Positions 19,758-28,959 of a DNA stretch of 64,000 nucleotides are shown here, piece after piece. How positions within the stretch are numbered: position 1 is the first letter of the stretch; each line of letters starts with the position of its first letter. Origin of the DNA: Ephydatia muelleri. Taxonomy: Eukaryota; Porifera; Demospongiae; Spongillida; Spongillidae. The position numbers and the translations under genes are program-made. Below the pieces are notes generated by a model. It was not told where the DNA came from. It searched no databases and was given only the letters and a program-made list of their open reading frames with translations. Location: contig JABACO010000005.1 in the NCBI GenBank assembly GCA_013339895.1, forward strand, positions 3,564,196-3,628,195, read 5' to 3'.

Positions 19758-20636
19758 CTAAACCATTTGACGAGGCATCTGCAGATACCAGGGTCTCTGC
19801 CATGGGGTTGTACAGAGCAAGTACGGTATAGGCCTAGTCAACTCTGTCTTGACTGACGAAAATGCGTGGTCTTGACTGGTACCCCAAACCCATGCAGACT
19901 TTGTGCTCAATAGTTCACGTAACGATTGTGAAATTTGTGCCACATTCGGGGAGAATTTTCCTAATTGGTTCACCATTCCCATAAAACGTCTGAGCTCTGT
20001 GATGTTTGTAGGTGGTTTCATCTGTAAGATAGCTTTAGTTTTATCGGGATCGGCACTAACTCCGTCTCTGCTTATGACATGGCCAAGGAATTTTAGCTTG
20101 TCCACACTGAACGAACATTTCTCACTGTTCAAAGTGACTCCTGCTGCCTTAATTGCTTTGAGGATTGCATGCAGTCTAAAGTCATGCTCCTGTTGATTGG
20201 AGCCAAACACTAAAACATAATACATTTAACATAGAACACCATCAACACCCTCCAAAATCTGGCCCATCCGCTTCTGAAAGAGCTCTGGAGCACTTGAGAT
20301 ACCGAATGGTAACTTATTAAAACAGTAACGTCCAAAGGGAGTTATAAAAGTTGTCAGCAACCGGGATGAGTCGGCCAAGGGAATCTGCCAAAAGCCGGAA
20401 TTGGCATCCAGCTTGCTGAAGACAGTAGCACCGGTAAGTTGTGCTAGGGTCTCATCCACCGTAGGGAGCGGATACACTTCTCTTAACACACTTTCATTCA
20501 AAGCCTTTAGATCAACACAAATTCGAATGTCGCCATTCCTTTTTGGTGCCACTACAATCCCTGCACACCATGGAGTTGGTTGGTCAACCTGGGAGATTAC
20601 CCCTATTGATACCATGCGTACAAGCTCCTCTTTCAC
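19758..20636 (-). pseudogene. Gypsy reverse transcriptase with destroyed catalytic site
   Basis: The frame from 20636 carries the RT fingers and palm: WCAGIVVAPKRNGDIRICVD, VFSKLDANSGFWQIPL (motif A Asp) and FGRYCFNKLPFGISSAPE. It ends in a TAA at 20226-20228. The following frame resumes at MYYVLVFGSNQQEHD. In Gypsy RTs this place holds the (Y/M)-x-DD catalytic pair: here a stop sits just before it and both Asp codons read Tyr (TAT for GAT). The thumb continues with FLGHVISRDGVSADPDKT and RRFMGMVNQLGKF. Two adjacent Asp-to-Tyr changes plus a stop make the enzyme non-functional. The upstream boundary at about 20640 is the nested insertion. Confidence 0.85.
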
Positions 20637-21348
20637 TCAGTGTAGTTAAGGCAAGTTCTGGGCTCTGGAACAGACAACAATGTTGACAACATGTAAACAG
20701 CTTGTCGAGCGCACTAATGTAGCTTAGTAACGGCGCGTATTGGGATTACGCGCCGCGCGCACGTCATTCAGATCATTGCATCATAGATCTATATACCGTA
20801 TAGAGAGCAGACGTAATTATTCGACAAATATTCTTATTAGTGTATAAAATTACAGTGGCTGATCGGAACGGAAGTTGGATGGTATACTGCAGTACAACAA
20901 GATGGATCAGAAACGGCACGACCCAACCAAATCAGCCGTATAAAAGTGACGAGGTTGTGTACGCATCGTGAGCGATTGCGACAGGTTTGAAATGTGGGCG
21001 GATCGTCTTCCCACTCGAGGCTTGGTCTGGGGACCCAACTGCATGGGGTTCCACGTCGAGCGCGTGGTGGAGAAATTGAAGTTGCAGTTTCAATGACCCC
21101 TTGGCCACGTAACGCAATTTGATACAAACGCTATTCTGATGTGTAATTCTATATGTAGTGATCAAACCTATTTGATAGCAGCTTATGCGTAGCTGCGTGT
21201 GTGTAATCATTCACAATATTATACCTCCATCTTCCGAATGCATGCATGCATATCGCGCGTGTATTTATGTGTGTGTAATTTACCGCTCACGCGCACGCAT
21301 CCAGAAGCTAAACAATCTGCACATCTTTTGTCTATCTGATGTATGTGT

Positions 21349-21620
21349 GACATCAGGTTGTGTTGTGAATTTTGAATTGGATGTAGATGTGCCTTCAGAC
21401 TGGCCATGGAGAATCAGGAATTCCAATCGAGTGGTGACATCAGGTTTGCCTCCAATGTGTGTTGTGGATTTTGAATTAGAATAACAATTGGATGTAGGTG
21501 TGGCTTCAGACTGCCCATGGATTGCAGCATTTGCAGTGACCGCATATGCCTCAGGTTTGCCTCTAATATATATGGTGTTTGGTGTGCTGTGGATTTTGAT
21601 TAGAGTAATAATTGGATGTA
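21349..21620 (+). repeat. Imperfect ~100-bp tandem repeat, about 3 copies
   Basis: Units share GTGACATCAGGTT, TTGTGAATTTTGAATT or GTGGATTTTGAATTAGA, AATTGGATGTAG and CTTCAGACTG(G/C)CCATGGA. They abut the 337-bp array. Confidence 0.7.
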
Positions 21621-21624
21621 AAAC

Positions 21625-22912
21625 TGTGTAAGAACTTAGGCCATGCCTCTGGTATAGTTATTGTATTGATGGCAATGTCTGGAAAATGGTCAGGACCATT
21701 CTCCCAATGTCCCTGAAGCTTTATGTGTTGGCACCAGTCTTGTTGCCATGACAGCCTTGTCAAAAAAGCCAGAACCCTTTCCAGAGTGTAAGGACTGGAG
21801 ACCCAAAGTCGGTGTAAATACCTTCCTGTATCGAATTAGGAGTGACTCAGAAACACAAGTACAATGTGACTTAGTTCCAACTTATAGCCCCCATGTACTG
21901 AAAGAGTTTTAGGTCGTGGCGATGTCATGTTGTTTGTAAGCTACCACAAGGCACTAAACAGTGTGTAAAAACTTAGGCCATGCCTCTGGTATAGTTATTG
22001 CATTGATGGCAATGTCAGGACAATGGTCAGGACCATTCTCCCAATGTCCCTGAAGCTTTATGTGTTGGCACCAGTCTTGTTGCCATGACAGCCTTGTCAA
22101 AAAAGCCAGAACCCTTTCCAGAGTGTAAGGACTGGGGACCCAAAGTCGGTGTAGATACCTTCCTGTATCGAATTAGGAGTGACTCAGAAGCGCAAGTACA
22201 ATGTGACTTAGTTCCAACTTATAGCCCCCATGTACTGAAAGAGTTTTAGGTCGTGGCGATGTCATGTTGTTTGTAAGCTACCACAAGGCACTAAACAGTG
22301 TGTAAGAACTTAGGCCATGCCTCTGGTATAGTTATTGCATTGATGGCAATGTCAGGAAAATGGTCAGGACCATTCTCCCAATGTCCCTGAAGCTTTATGT
22401 GTTGGCACCAGTCTTGTTGCCATGACAGCCTTGTCAAAAAAGCCAGAACCCTTTCCAGAGTGTAAGGACTGGGGACCCAAAGTCGGTGTAAATACCTTTC
22501 TGTATCGAATTAGGAGTGACTCAGAAACACAAGTACAATGTGACTTAGTTCCAACTTATAGCCCCCATGTACTGAAAGAGTTTTAGGTCGTGGCGATGTC
22601 ATGTTGTTTGTAAGCTACCACAAGGCACTAAACAGTGTGTAAGAACTTAGGCCATGCCTCTGGTATAGTTATTGCATTGATGGCATTTGTCAGGAAAATG
22701 GTCAGGACCATTCTCCCAATGTCCCTGAAGCTTTATGTGTTGGCACCAGTCTTGTTGCCATGACAGCCTTGTCAAAAAAGCCAGAACCCTTTCCAGAGTG
22801 TAAGGACTGGGGACCCAAAGTCGGTGTCTGTATCGAATAAGGAGTGACTCAGAAACACAAGTACAATGTGACTTAGTTCCAACCTATAGCCCCCATGTAC
22901 TGAAAGAGTTTT
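21625..22912 (+). repeat. 337-bp tandem repeat, 4 copies
   Basis: The landmark GTGTGTAA(G/A)AACTTAGG recurs at about 21624, 21961, 22298 and 22635, a constant 337-bp period. Copies are nearly identical except the last, which lacks ~12 bp (the AAATACCTTCC segment) and the final ~60 bp. High identity implies recent amplification inside the nested transposon. Confidence 0.95.
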
Positions 22913-23677
22913 AATGAAATTGTGCTGGTAGGTTATCTTCCACCTGTGGTTTTGAGTATTCCCTATAAGGATATGTTGACATGTACATGGACACATGTTC
23001 ATTAACAATGAGTAGTAAATGGCACAATGTTTGCACTCTTTGTCTGTTATTTCTCATATCTTTATACTTTTCAGGTTTAATAGGATGCTTTATGATGGCT
23101 CTACATTACCCTTTTATGATTCAATGAAATAACGGGTGACTCAACATCATTGGTTAATTTAGTCAATCGCTAGGTTATGTTTTGAGCATGCATGTAATTT
23201 AGTCGTGCATTTGATGAATGTTGTTCCAACCTACTTCAATATGAGATCTATATTGATACCTATAAATCACAGAACAGATGATCATACCATATTTCTTTTG
23301 CTGTCATGCCATCACTAGATACTTTGCATATCATTTATGCAATGGATTGTGTGTGAGGAAATGAAACTAATTTGCATTGCATATGCCACTGCTATTAAAA
23401 TATGTTATTCAGTGTTGTGCACAAGTTAGTGAGCAATGTCTTCATTAGTGCGTACACAACCATTACTTGCCTGTGCATTTGTTATATGGTTTTTATGATA
23501 AATGTAGGAAATTGTACACAAGGTTGTACATAATGTTGCATGTACACCTGTATGAATGTTTTATAGAAATAGTGTTTAGTTCTGCAATTGAATTGTTTGC
23601 CCTGCACCTTCATGACCATATGTCACAATGCTTACTGCTGGCAGCTGAATATTCTCCGTAATGCACTGCTCCCATTG
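22913..23677. other. Unassigned DNA inside the nested element
   Basis: No gene or repeat recognised. Confidence 0.4.
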
Positions 23678-25139
23678 TTATAAAAGAAGTGCATCGATGT
23701 CCACTAGAGAAGATGAGCGGAAGTGATGCATTGTGGGACCCACATCCCTGTAGTCATCTTCAAAGTCTCCATCAAAGAACTCAACTCCATCATTTGTGGT
23801 CTTCCACCACACACCTGGTCCACAAATTAGGTAGTCACTGATCCGCTCGATGTGTGGTTGATATGATGCAGATTTCATTATCTCTATTGTAAAGCAGGTG
23901 TTGGTGAAGGGACCTGTAACTTTTGCAAGCTTTTCAATCTCACTTTCTTGCACTGCTATCGTATCCTCATGTTTTGAATCTTCTTCATAATGTAGGCGTT
24001 TGATGGCATTGGTGACAATGTTGTCTGTACTTTGATTTGATGTTGTCTTGCTAATTTGTTTCACTTGACTAAACATTTTCTCTTGAATCTCAGTGTTCAG
24101 TGATCTCAAACAAATGATTCTATACAGCAGAGGTGAGTGTGTTGTTAGCGCATGAAAATAGCGACCAAACAGTTTTCGTCGTGTCATATGCTTTGGTGCC
24201 AGGAATAACTTTGCACACAAATATGCATGATAAAATGCTATGTTGTGCAGATTGAGTATAGATTTTGGTGTTTGTTTCGCCTCATTTGCGTAGAGTATCT
24301 TTGAAATTTGCACTGCAGTTTGAAAAACTTTGCATAGCATGGAATCTGGTTGAATCTCTTTTGTTTTCAAATACATCAAAATCATTGCTTTTCTGTAGTC
24401 GCATCCTCGTAGTGTGTCTTTGTGCTTAAAACTGCCGCTTGTATTTTGTGTAACTCAGTTTTTACCCCTTCTGGTGCAATGCAAATACTCTCTTCAATGA
24501 CATTAGAAAAATGACCCTTAATGTCGTGAAGGGGTTCCAGTGGTGAAACCTCATACTGCACAAGATTAAGAGATTCTAATGACTCAGTTGGGTTGGTCTG
24601 CAACAATGCTGGAACGCTGACGATTCCCATTTTGAGTTCTTCAAAGTCTTTGTCCAGTTGTGGCCGTTTTTTGCCTTTGATATCGATGCATCTTCTAGCC
24701 AACTCAACTCTTAACTGTTCAATACTTAGCCCGTCAAACGGAGTGGCATTGTTATTTTCCCACGATGCTCCTTTCAATACAAATTCCTGTCGATCTTTAA
24801 AAGACAATTTCGGACTTCTGTAACAGTGCACAATGTCATCAAACAAAGTTGACCGTGCACCACAACCAACGCAGCAGTAATTTCCTCCTATAGAATGACC
24901 CGCCTCAAATTGTTGCGCAGGGCCATCACCATGGAAAAATCGAAGCACATCTGTAATTTCCAGGCCTTCAGATGTAAATAACTTGGTTCCCATTTGTTGC
25001 ATGCACTGTCTTCTGCATTCAATGAACTTTCTCTGATCTTCAATACTTGACGTAGATCTTCCTATAATGTGCAGCTCGGGACGTTCCACTATTGCTTGGA
25101 CATTAACATACATCCCTGTACGTCGAAATACTTCCTCAT
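23678..25139 (-). pseudogene. Uncharacterised transposon-borne gene (GDGPA / HDIKGH family)
   Basis: A CTATGTTACAG acceptor opens an exon at 25139. It carries DEEVFRRTGMYVNV and FFHGDGPAQQFEAG followed by CCVGC (a CC-x2-C knuckle). Then come a SAP-like LSIEQLRVELARRCIDIKGK, GIVSVPALLQTNP and YEVSPLEPLHDIKGHFSNVIEE. At about 24382 a one-base frameshift moves coding into CDYRKAMILMYLK and on for about 235 codons to DIDALLL at 23678. I know similar sequences as unnamed, repeated genes of sponges and cnidarians. The GD-x-PA...C-x2-C...H-D order is reminiscent of the DDE region of EnSpm/CMC and KDZ transposases, but this is only inference. N-terminal exons are missing and there is too little room for them before the element's right end. 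Confidence 0.5.
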
Positions 25140-25492
25140 CTGTAACATAGAGTGCTATAAAGAAAGTACAACTTTTCATCTTTTCAAGAGACGCATACGT
25201 CTAGGTACGCCACACCACATGATTTCTCATAGCACTGAATAATTCCTTTGCATCTATGTGTAAAAAAGTCATAAAAACATTGGTTTAAACATCCGCGTTA
25301 TGCAGAACAGTGAAATAAACAAGTACAATACAAATTGTTGCAGCACGCGCGTACTTCGTTGCTATGACACCAATTTTTCCTAGAACATCAAAAAACCTCG
25401 ATGCATTATCATACAATGCTTAAGTCGCCCTAGCAAGTCAAAGTGTGTGAACAGTACGTTACCAAAGTGGACAAAAATATGATGATTTAATT

Positions 25493-25866
25493 TTACGGCC
25501 AGCAAAAAATTGCCTTAACATCATTGAGCACTCTGTCACGTAACGGAATTGGGATGCTTCTTGCTGTGTACAGAGAGAATGGTTTTGCATTTTCTTTTAG
25601 TTGGATCTCATATGCATCTCCCAAAGTTCCAAGACCATGAAACAAAGTAGGGTAGGCCTCCATTATCGCAATTTTCACGTCTGTACTCCCTGAAACAGCA
25701 TTGACTCTCACTATAAGGTTGAGGGCTCTGATGGCTGGAAGTCCTAACAAATTATCCTTCAGCCCCTTTACGACAAAAACGGTTTGTTTAGAGAACCTTT
25801 CCTTATACTTAAACTCTGCTATAAATTGACCTACAACACTCAAAGGCTCGTGAGATGGACCATACA
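25493..25866 (-). pseudogene. Gypsy protease C-terminus to RT N-terminus
   Basis: The frame continues the protease: LYGPSHEPLSVVGQFIAEF and KDNLLGLPAIRALNLI. Then comes the pre-RT linker AKPFSLYTARSIPIPLRDRVLNDV, which stops at the nested insertion (25515). It is joined to the gag-protease frame by a one-base slip at an eight-base T run (25868-25875; A8 in coding sense). Confidence 0.75.
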
Positions 25867-26879
25867 GTTTTTTTTGCAGGGGCTTCATATTGAACTCCTT
25901 TCAGCTCCCTGAAAGCATTTTCTGATATTGCTGTCACCTCAGCACCAGTGTCAAGCTTAAACGTAAGCTCACTCGGCCCTACACAAATGTTTACTAACCA
26001 AGATGGTTGTCTTTCTCCTTCTATTGTACCTAGGTAAACTGCACCCTCGCAACTCTCTGCTTCTTCTGTGTCTGGAGTCATCTCAGAAATAGAGTTTGAA
26101 CGGCACATTGACCTGAAATGCCCCTTTCTTTTGCAGCCAAAGCACACAGCATTCTGAGCAGGACACCTCCCATTAGCCCCGTGTTCCCTCCCACACCGGG
26201 AACACTTCCGCTTTTCACCACCTCTGTGTTCACTGCTCACTCCAACTTTGTCTAAATCTACACTTTCAGCTGATTCTTTCTGCTGCCCGCCTACAGTTTC
26301 ATTCTGACGCACTAAACTTTCTTTCTTGTATTCCAAATTTCCCTGAAGGACTTTCTGTTGCTCGCCTACAGCTTCATTCTGACGCACTAACCTCATTGCT
26401 TTCTCCAGCGTAAGATCAGCATCAAGCTGTAAACGCCTAGACAGTGCTTTGTCTCGAATACCAATAACTATACGATCCCTGATAAGCTCTTCCTGGAGGG
26501 TACCATATTCACAGTTGCGAGCGAGGCTATGTAAACTCAGAACATATTGTTCAACCGGTTCCCCCTCCAACTGGTTCCTGCTATTGAACCGAGCGCGCTC
26601 GTAAATAACATTTCTTTTTACGCGAAAATAGATTTCAAAGGTCTCAATGGCCTCACGATACTGTTTCTTCGCCTTTTCAAGAGAGGTAGCTGTTGCCTGC
26701 AACACCTCCTCTGCTCCTTCCCCCAGACAATACAGTAATGTACTGACCTGTCGACTTTCGTCTTCGTTGCATAGTCCCGACGCAACACGAAACTGCTCGA
26801 ACCGCTTCTTCCATTGAGGCCACGCGTCCGCCTCTGTAAAATCCAACGGAGGAGGGGTTTCTAGTCGAATTTGAGCCAT
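25809..26879 (-). CDS. Gypsy Gag and start of protease
   Basis: The ATG at 26879 lies 16 bp after the 5' LTR and the candidate primer-binding site. The 356-codon frame has a capsid-type region (WPQWKKRFEQFRVASG, LLYCLGEGAEEVL, EQYVLSLHSLARNCEY). A short Lys/Gln repeat follows (VRQNEAVGEQQKVLQG and a second copy), then two zinc knuckles (CSRCGREHGANGRC and CFGCKRKGHFRSMC). The retropepsin active site is FKLDTGAEVTAIS near 25950. Gag packages the element RNA; the fused protease matures Pol. The frame leaves protease at the A8 run and ends at 25809 in unrelated residues. Whether the slip is programmed or a mutation cannot be told from one copy. Confidence 0.85.
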   Translation of the reverse strand: MAQIRLETPPPLDFTEADAWPQWKKRFEQFRVASGLCNEDESRQVSTLLYCLGEGAEEVLQATATSLEKAKKQYREAIETFEIYFRVKRNVIYERARFNSRNQLEGEPVEQYVLSLHSLARNCEYGTLQEELIRDRIVIGIRDKALSRRLQLDADLTLEKAMRLVRQNEAVGEQQKVLQGNLEYKKESLVRQNETVGGQQKESAESVDLDKVGVSSEHRGGEKRKCSRCGREHGANGRCPAQNAVCFGCKRKGHFRSMCRSNSISEMTPDTEEAESCEGAVYLGTIEGERQPSWLVNICVGPSELTFKLDTGAEVTAISENAFRELKGVQYEAPAKKTVWSISRAFECCRSIYSRV

Positions 26880-26894
26880 GAACCGCTGCCACCA

Positions 26895-26987
26895 TGTGAC
26901 ATAAGATCTTTACATTAGAAGAATGAATCACCATACATCACGTGACACTTATGTAATAATAAATATAGTCCAACAGTTAACTCCACA
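26895..26987 (-). repeat. 5' LTR of the Gypsy element (93 bp)
   Basis: Plus-strand TGTGACATAAGATC...AACTCCACA, followed by the CGGTG duplication at 26988-26992. Confidence 0.9.
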
Positions 26988-27166
26988 CGGTGCAAGCTTT
27001 TTCACGGCTCGCATCATACCTTGCCACAAGGACCAACTCCCCCAAGTCCAAGGTTGTCTGCAGCCTGTACGGCCGCCTTAATTTGACTCTTGTGCGAGCC
27101 AATGCCCGAGCCCTCCTCTTACGATGTGGATGTTCCCTTCAGGAGGGGGATATCTCATCATCGTAA
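26988..27166 (+). pseudogene. RT with restriction-like endonuclease, 3' end (resumes after Gypsy)
   Basis: Across the second CGGTG the split element continues GTG CAA GCT as VQAFSRLASYLATR, YGRLNLTLVRANARALLLRC and a stop at 27164-27166. This matches the C-terminus of the minus-strand copy (LASRLAI...YSRLNLHLVRANATAIL). Joining 17972 to 26993 restores the family's order WGSEAVQAFSRLA when the 2-nt loss near 17945 is allowed for. Confidence 0.85.
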
Positions 27167-27198
27167 CTTTCATAGCTAGTGTGTCTCAGTGTGTCAGG

Positions 27199-27217
27199 GT
27201 ATGTATGTATGTATGTA

Positions 27218-27268
<51 letters not shown>

Positions 27269-27279
27269 ATGTATGTATT
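27199..27279 (+). repeat. (GTAT)n(GT)n(GTAT)n compound microsatellite
   Basis: GTAT units flank a central GT run, directly after the 3' end of the split RT element. Confidence 0.9.
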
Positions 27280-27414
27280 TATATGAAATTTAGAACTTTT
27301 AAAATAGTAAAAAATTTGTTTTATAATTGTATTATTATTAATAACAAACATCATGATACAATACAACACACTAATAATTCATATGTATGAATTATTGCTA
27401 CAGTTCAATAAACT

Positions 27415-28615
27415 TTAAGATGGGAGCCACCTGGAAAGGATTGCTGTCGCATTTGCCCTCACCAGATGCAAGTTGAGTCTGCTATACAGTTCAGACAGCA
27501 CAACTGACTTTGGTTTGCCCGATATGATGGCAAGACGGGAGGCAAGCATCTTAAACGAGTCCATGGCTTCCTTTCCCCAAGCACCATAGGACTCTGTGAC
27601 CAGAGGTACACAACACCAGCCAAAAGCATTGCATTTGGGGTCATTCTCAGTATGCTTTCGCTCTTCAGTGGACAAGGCAGCTGCCCCAGCTGACAATCCC
27701 GCTACTGAAACGATTTTGGGGTTTAGCGGTGATGTCACTGAAATATCAAAGGCAGCTGGTTTGCCAAGGGCCCAGTTGGGTAGCAAAATGTCTGCAGGGC
27801 GTGAATGGTCATGCTCAGACGTAAGATTGCTACCCATCTCCACCTTTACGCTCAAGTGGGCTATACGGCAAGTCTCTGCCAACACATTGCGCAGCTGGTT
27901 GTGGCGGGTGACTACGTCTCCTCCTTCTTTGCATGTTGTAGCATGATGACCAAGGGGATCTAATGCATTGTTTGGGCATAGGGCACACAGGAAACCATTG
28001 GAGGTGTCCAAACCAAGCCACCACTTGACTGCTACCTGGAATACTGAGGGCAGAAGATGAAGGCCGAGACCTTCAGAAGGGACTACAGTCAGCCATGAAG
28101 CAGCATGCGGGGACAAGACAGACAATAAACAAGCCTTATCAGCAACAGAAGAAATGATCAGGATGTTATTGAACTGATGGATGTCAATCTTGCTCGAAAG
28201 TTGATTTTGATGGACTGTAGACAAAACTAAACCATCAGACTGAATTACATTAGAAGGAGATACAGACTCATTGAATTTCTGTATTGCATCAGAGAGATGG
28301 TGGTTGGAAGGGGAGCCATAGCCAGAAGAGCATAAAGATGCAATGAATGCTGCAGGTGAGTGTAGGGACAGAGACCTCATGCCCAACCCTCCTCTGCTTA
28401 GGCTTAGCTGGGCCTGCTGCCAGGCAACATCAGTTGTATCAACTGCAGTGCATAATGAAAAAGATCTACGAACATCTTCATCAAAAAGCTGAAGAGAAGT
28501 CATAGCCAGTGAAGGAGGAGTGGCACGGGCTAGATGTGCAAGCCGACAAAATCCAACACACATAAGCAAAAGTGTTAAAGCAACCTGAGGGCCCACTGCA
28601 CCAACTTCCTCAATA
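27415..28615 (-). pseudogene. RLE-type RT family, 3' half, minus strand
   Basis: A 393-codon frame begins within the RT C-terminal part (GPQVALTLLLMCVGFCRLAHLAR) and is intact to the stop at 27415. It has the zinc finger CALCPNNALDPLGHHATTC, then RPADILLPNWALGKPAAFDISV (endonuclease-like), SYGAWGKEAMDSF and NLHLVRANATAIL. The RT catalytic motifs are absent: sequence is lost upstream of about 28615, next to an AATAATAATTATTATT stretch, as expected of a 5'-truncated copy. It faces the split copy tail-to-tail across about 250 bp. The ATG at 28596 is internal, not a true start. Confidence 0.7.
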
Positions 28616-28794
28616 ATAATTATTATTGGGGTAGAAATACAAGAATGAATACATTATTATTATTAGTTCACTATTTAGTAGGTGTCTTGAAGGACATCGA
28701 GCAGGACAGGCATGCTCGAACATTGTTATTATTATTGACAATGCTATTATTACTGGACTGCAAAGGGAATAAACAATGTACACAGATATTGGAG

Positions 28795-28947
28795 AGGAAA
28801 TTACCAGCTACAGTGTCAGCATCAATGACACCCACCCCATCCATGGGAGCACCACTGTACACATTCACTGGACTGACCAATAACACAGTCTACATGGTGG
28901 CCATCAACTGTGCTGGATGCAGTAGTGCACTAGCATCAAATAGCACA
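28795..28947 (+). pseudogene. FN3 exon fragment
   Basis: YTFTGLTNNTVY...VAINCAG of the FN3 exons is preserved (about 28856-28920), followed by a donor-like ACAG|GTAGG at 28947. The first half is shortened and frame-shifted (TACAGTGTCAGCATCAATGAC from the YNVSI region, about 28807), so the domain is incomplete. It is a third relic of the Ig/FN3 gene family. Confidence 0.6.
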
Positions 28948-28959
28948 GGTAGGCGTGCA

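Larger units (their letters stand above)
20646..25518 (-). mobile_element. TTAA-flanked insertion nested in Gypsy pol
   Basis: Pol is continuous on either side: VLNDV at 25519-25535 and KEELVRM from about 20636. Between them lies 4865 bp flanked by TTAA (20646-20649 and 25515-25518). Ends are weakly inverted: GGCAAGTT on the left and GGCAATTT read inward from the right. A TTAA target duplication and short TIRs fit a cut-and-paste transposon of the TTAA-preferring kind. It contains a decayed gene on the minus strand (23678-25139), a 337-bp tandem array and about 1 kb of unrecognised DNA at the left end. After excision one extra base shift in pol is still needed, so the junction also carries a small indel. 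Confidence 0.75.
17973..26987 (-). mobile_element. Mag-like Ty3/Gypsy LTR retrotransposon, itself interrupted
   Basis: Two direct 93-bp LTRs (17973-18065 and 26895-26987) starting TG and ending CA differ at 2 positions and are bounded by identical 5-bp CGGTG duplications. Read on the minus strand, the order is 5' LTR, candidate primer-binding site TGGTGGCAGCGG directly after the LTR, gag with zinc knuckles, protease, RT, RNase H, integrase, polypurine tract (AAAGAAGAGAGT) and 3' LTR. Removing the 4.9-kb nested insertion (20650-25514) leaves a compact element of about 4.15 kb. Very short LTRs are known in the Mag lineage (the silkworm mag LTR is 77 bp). Pol carries several stops and frameshifts, so this copy is dead. 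Confidence 0.9.

Noticed and set aside
20731-20753. GC-rich hairpin GGCGCGTA...TTACGCGCC as a terminator or RNA gene
   Set aside because: A single 8-9-bp stem in eukaryotic DNA inside a transposon, with no other sign of an RNA gene.
25868-25875. Programmed frameshift between Gag-protease and the rest of Pol
   Set aside because: An A8 run is a plausible slip site, but the same element has unprogrammed stops and frameshifts elsewhere, so mutation is the simpler reading.
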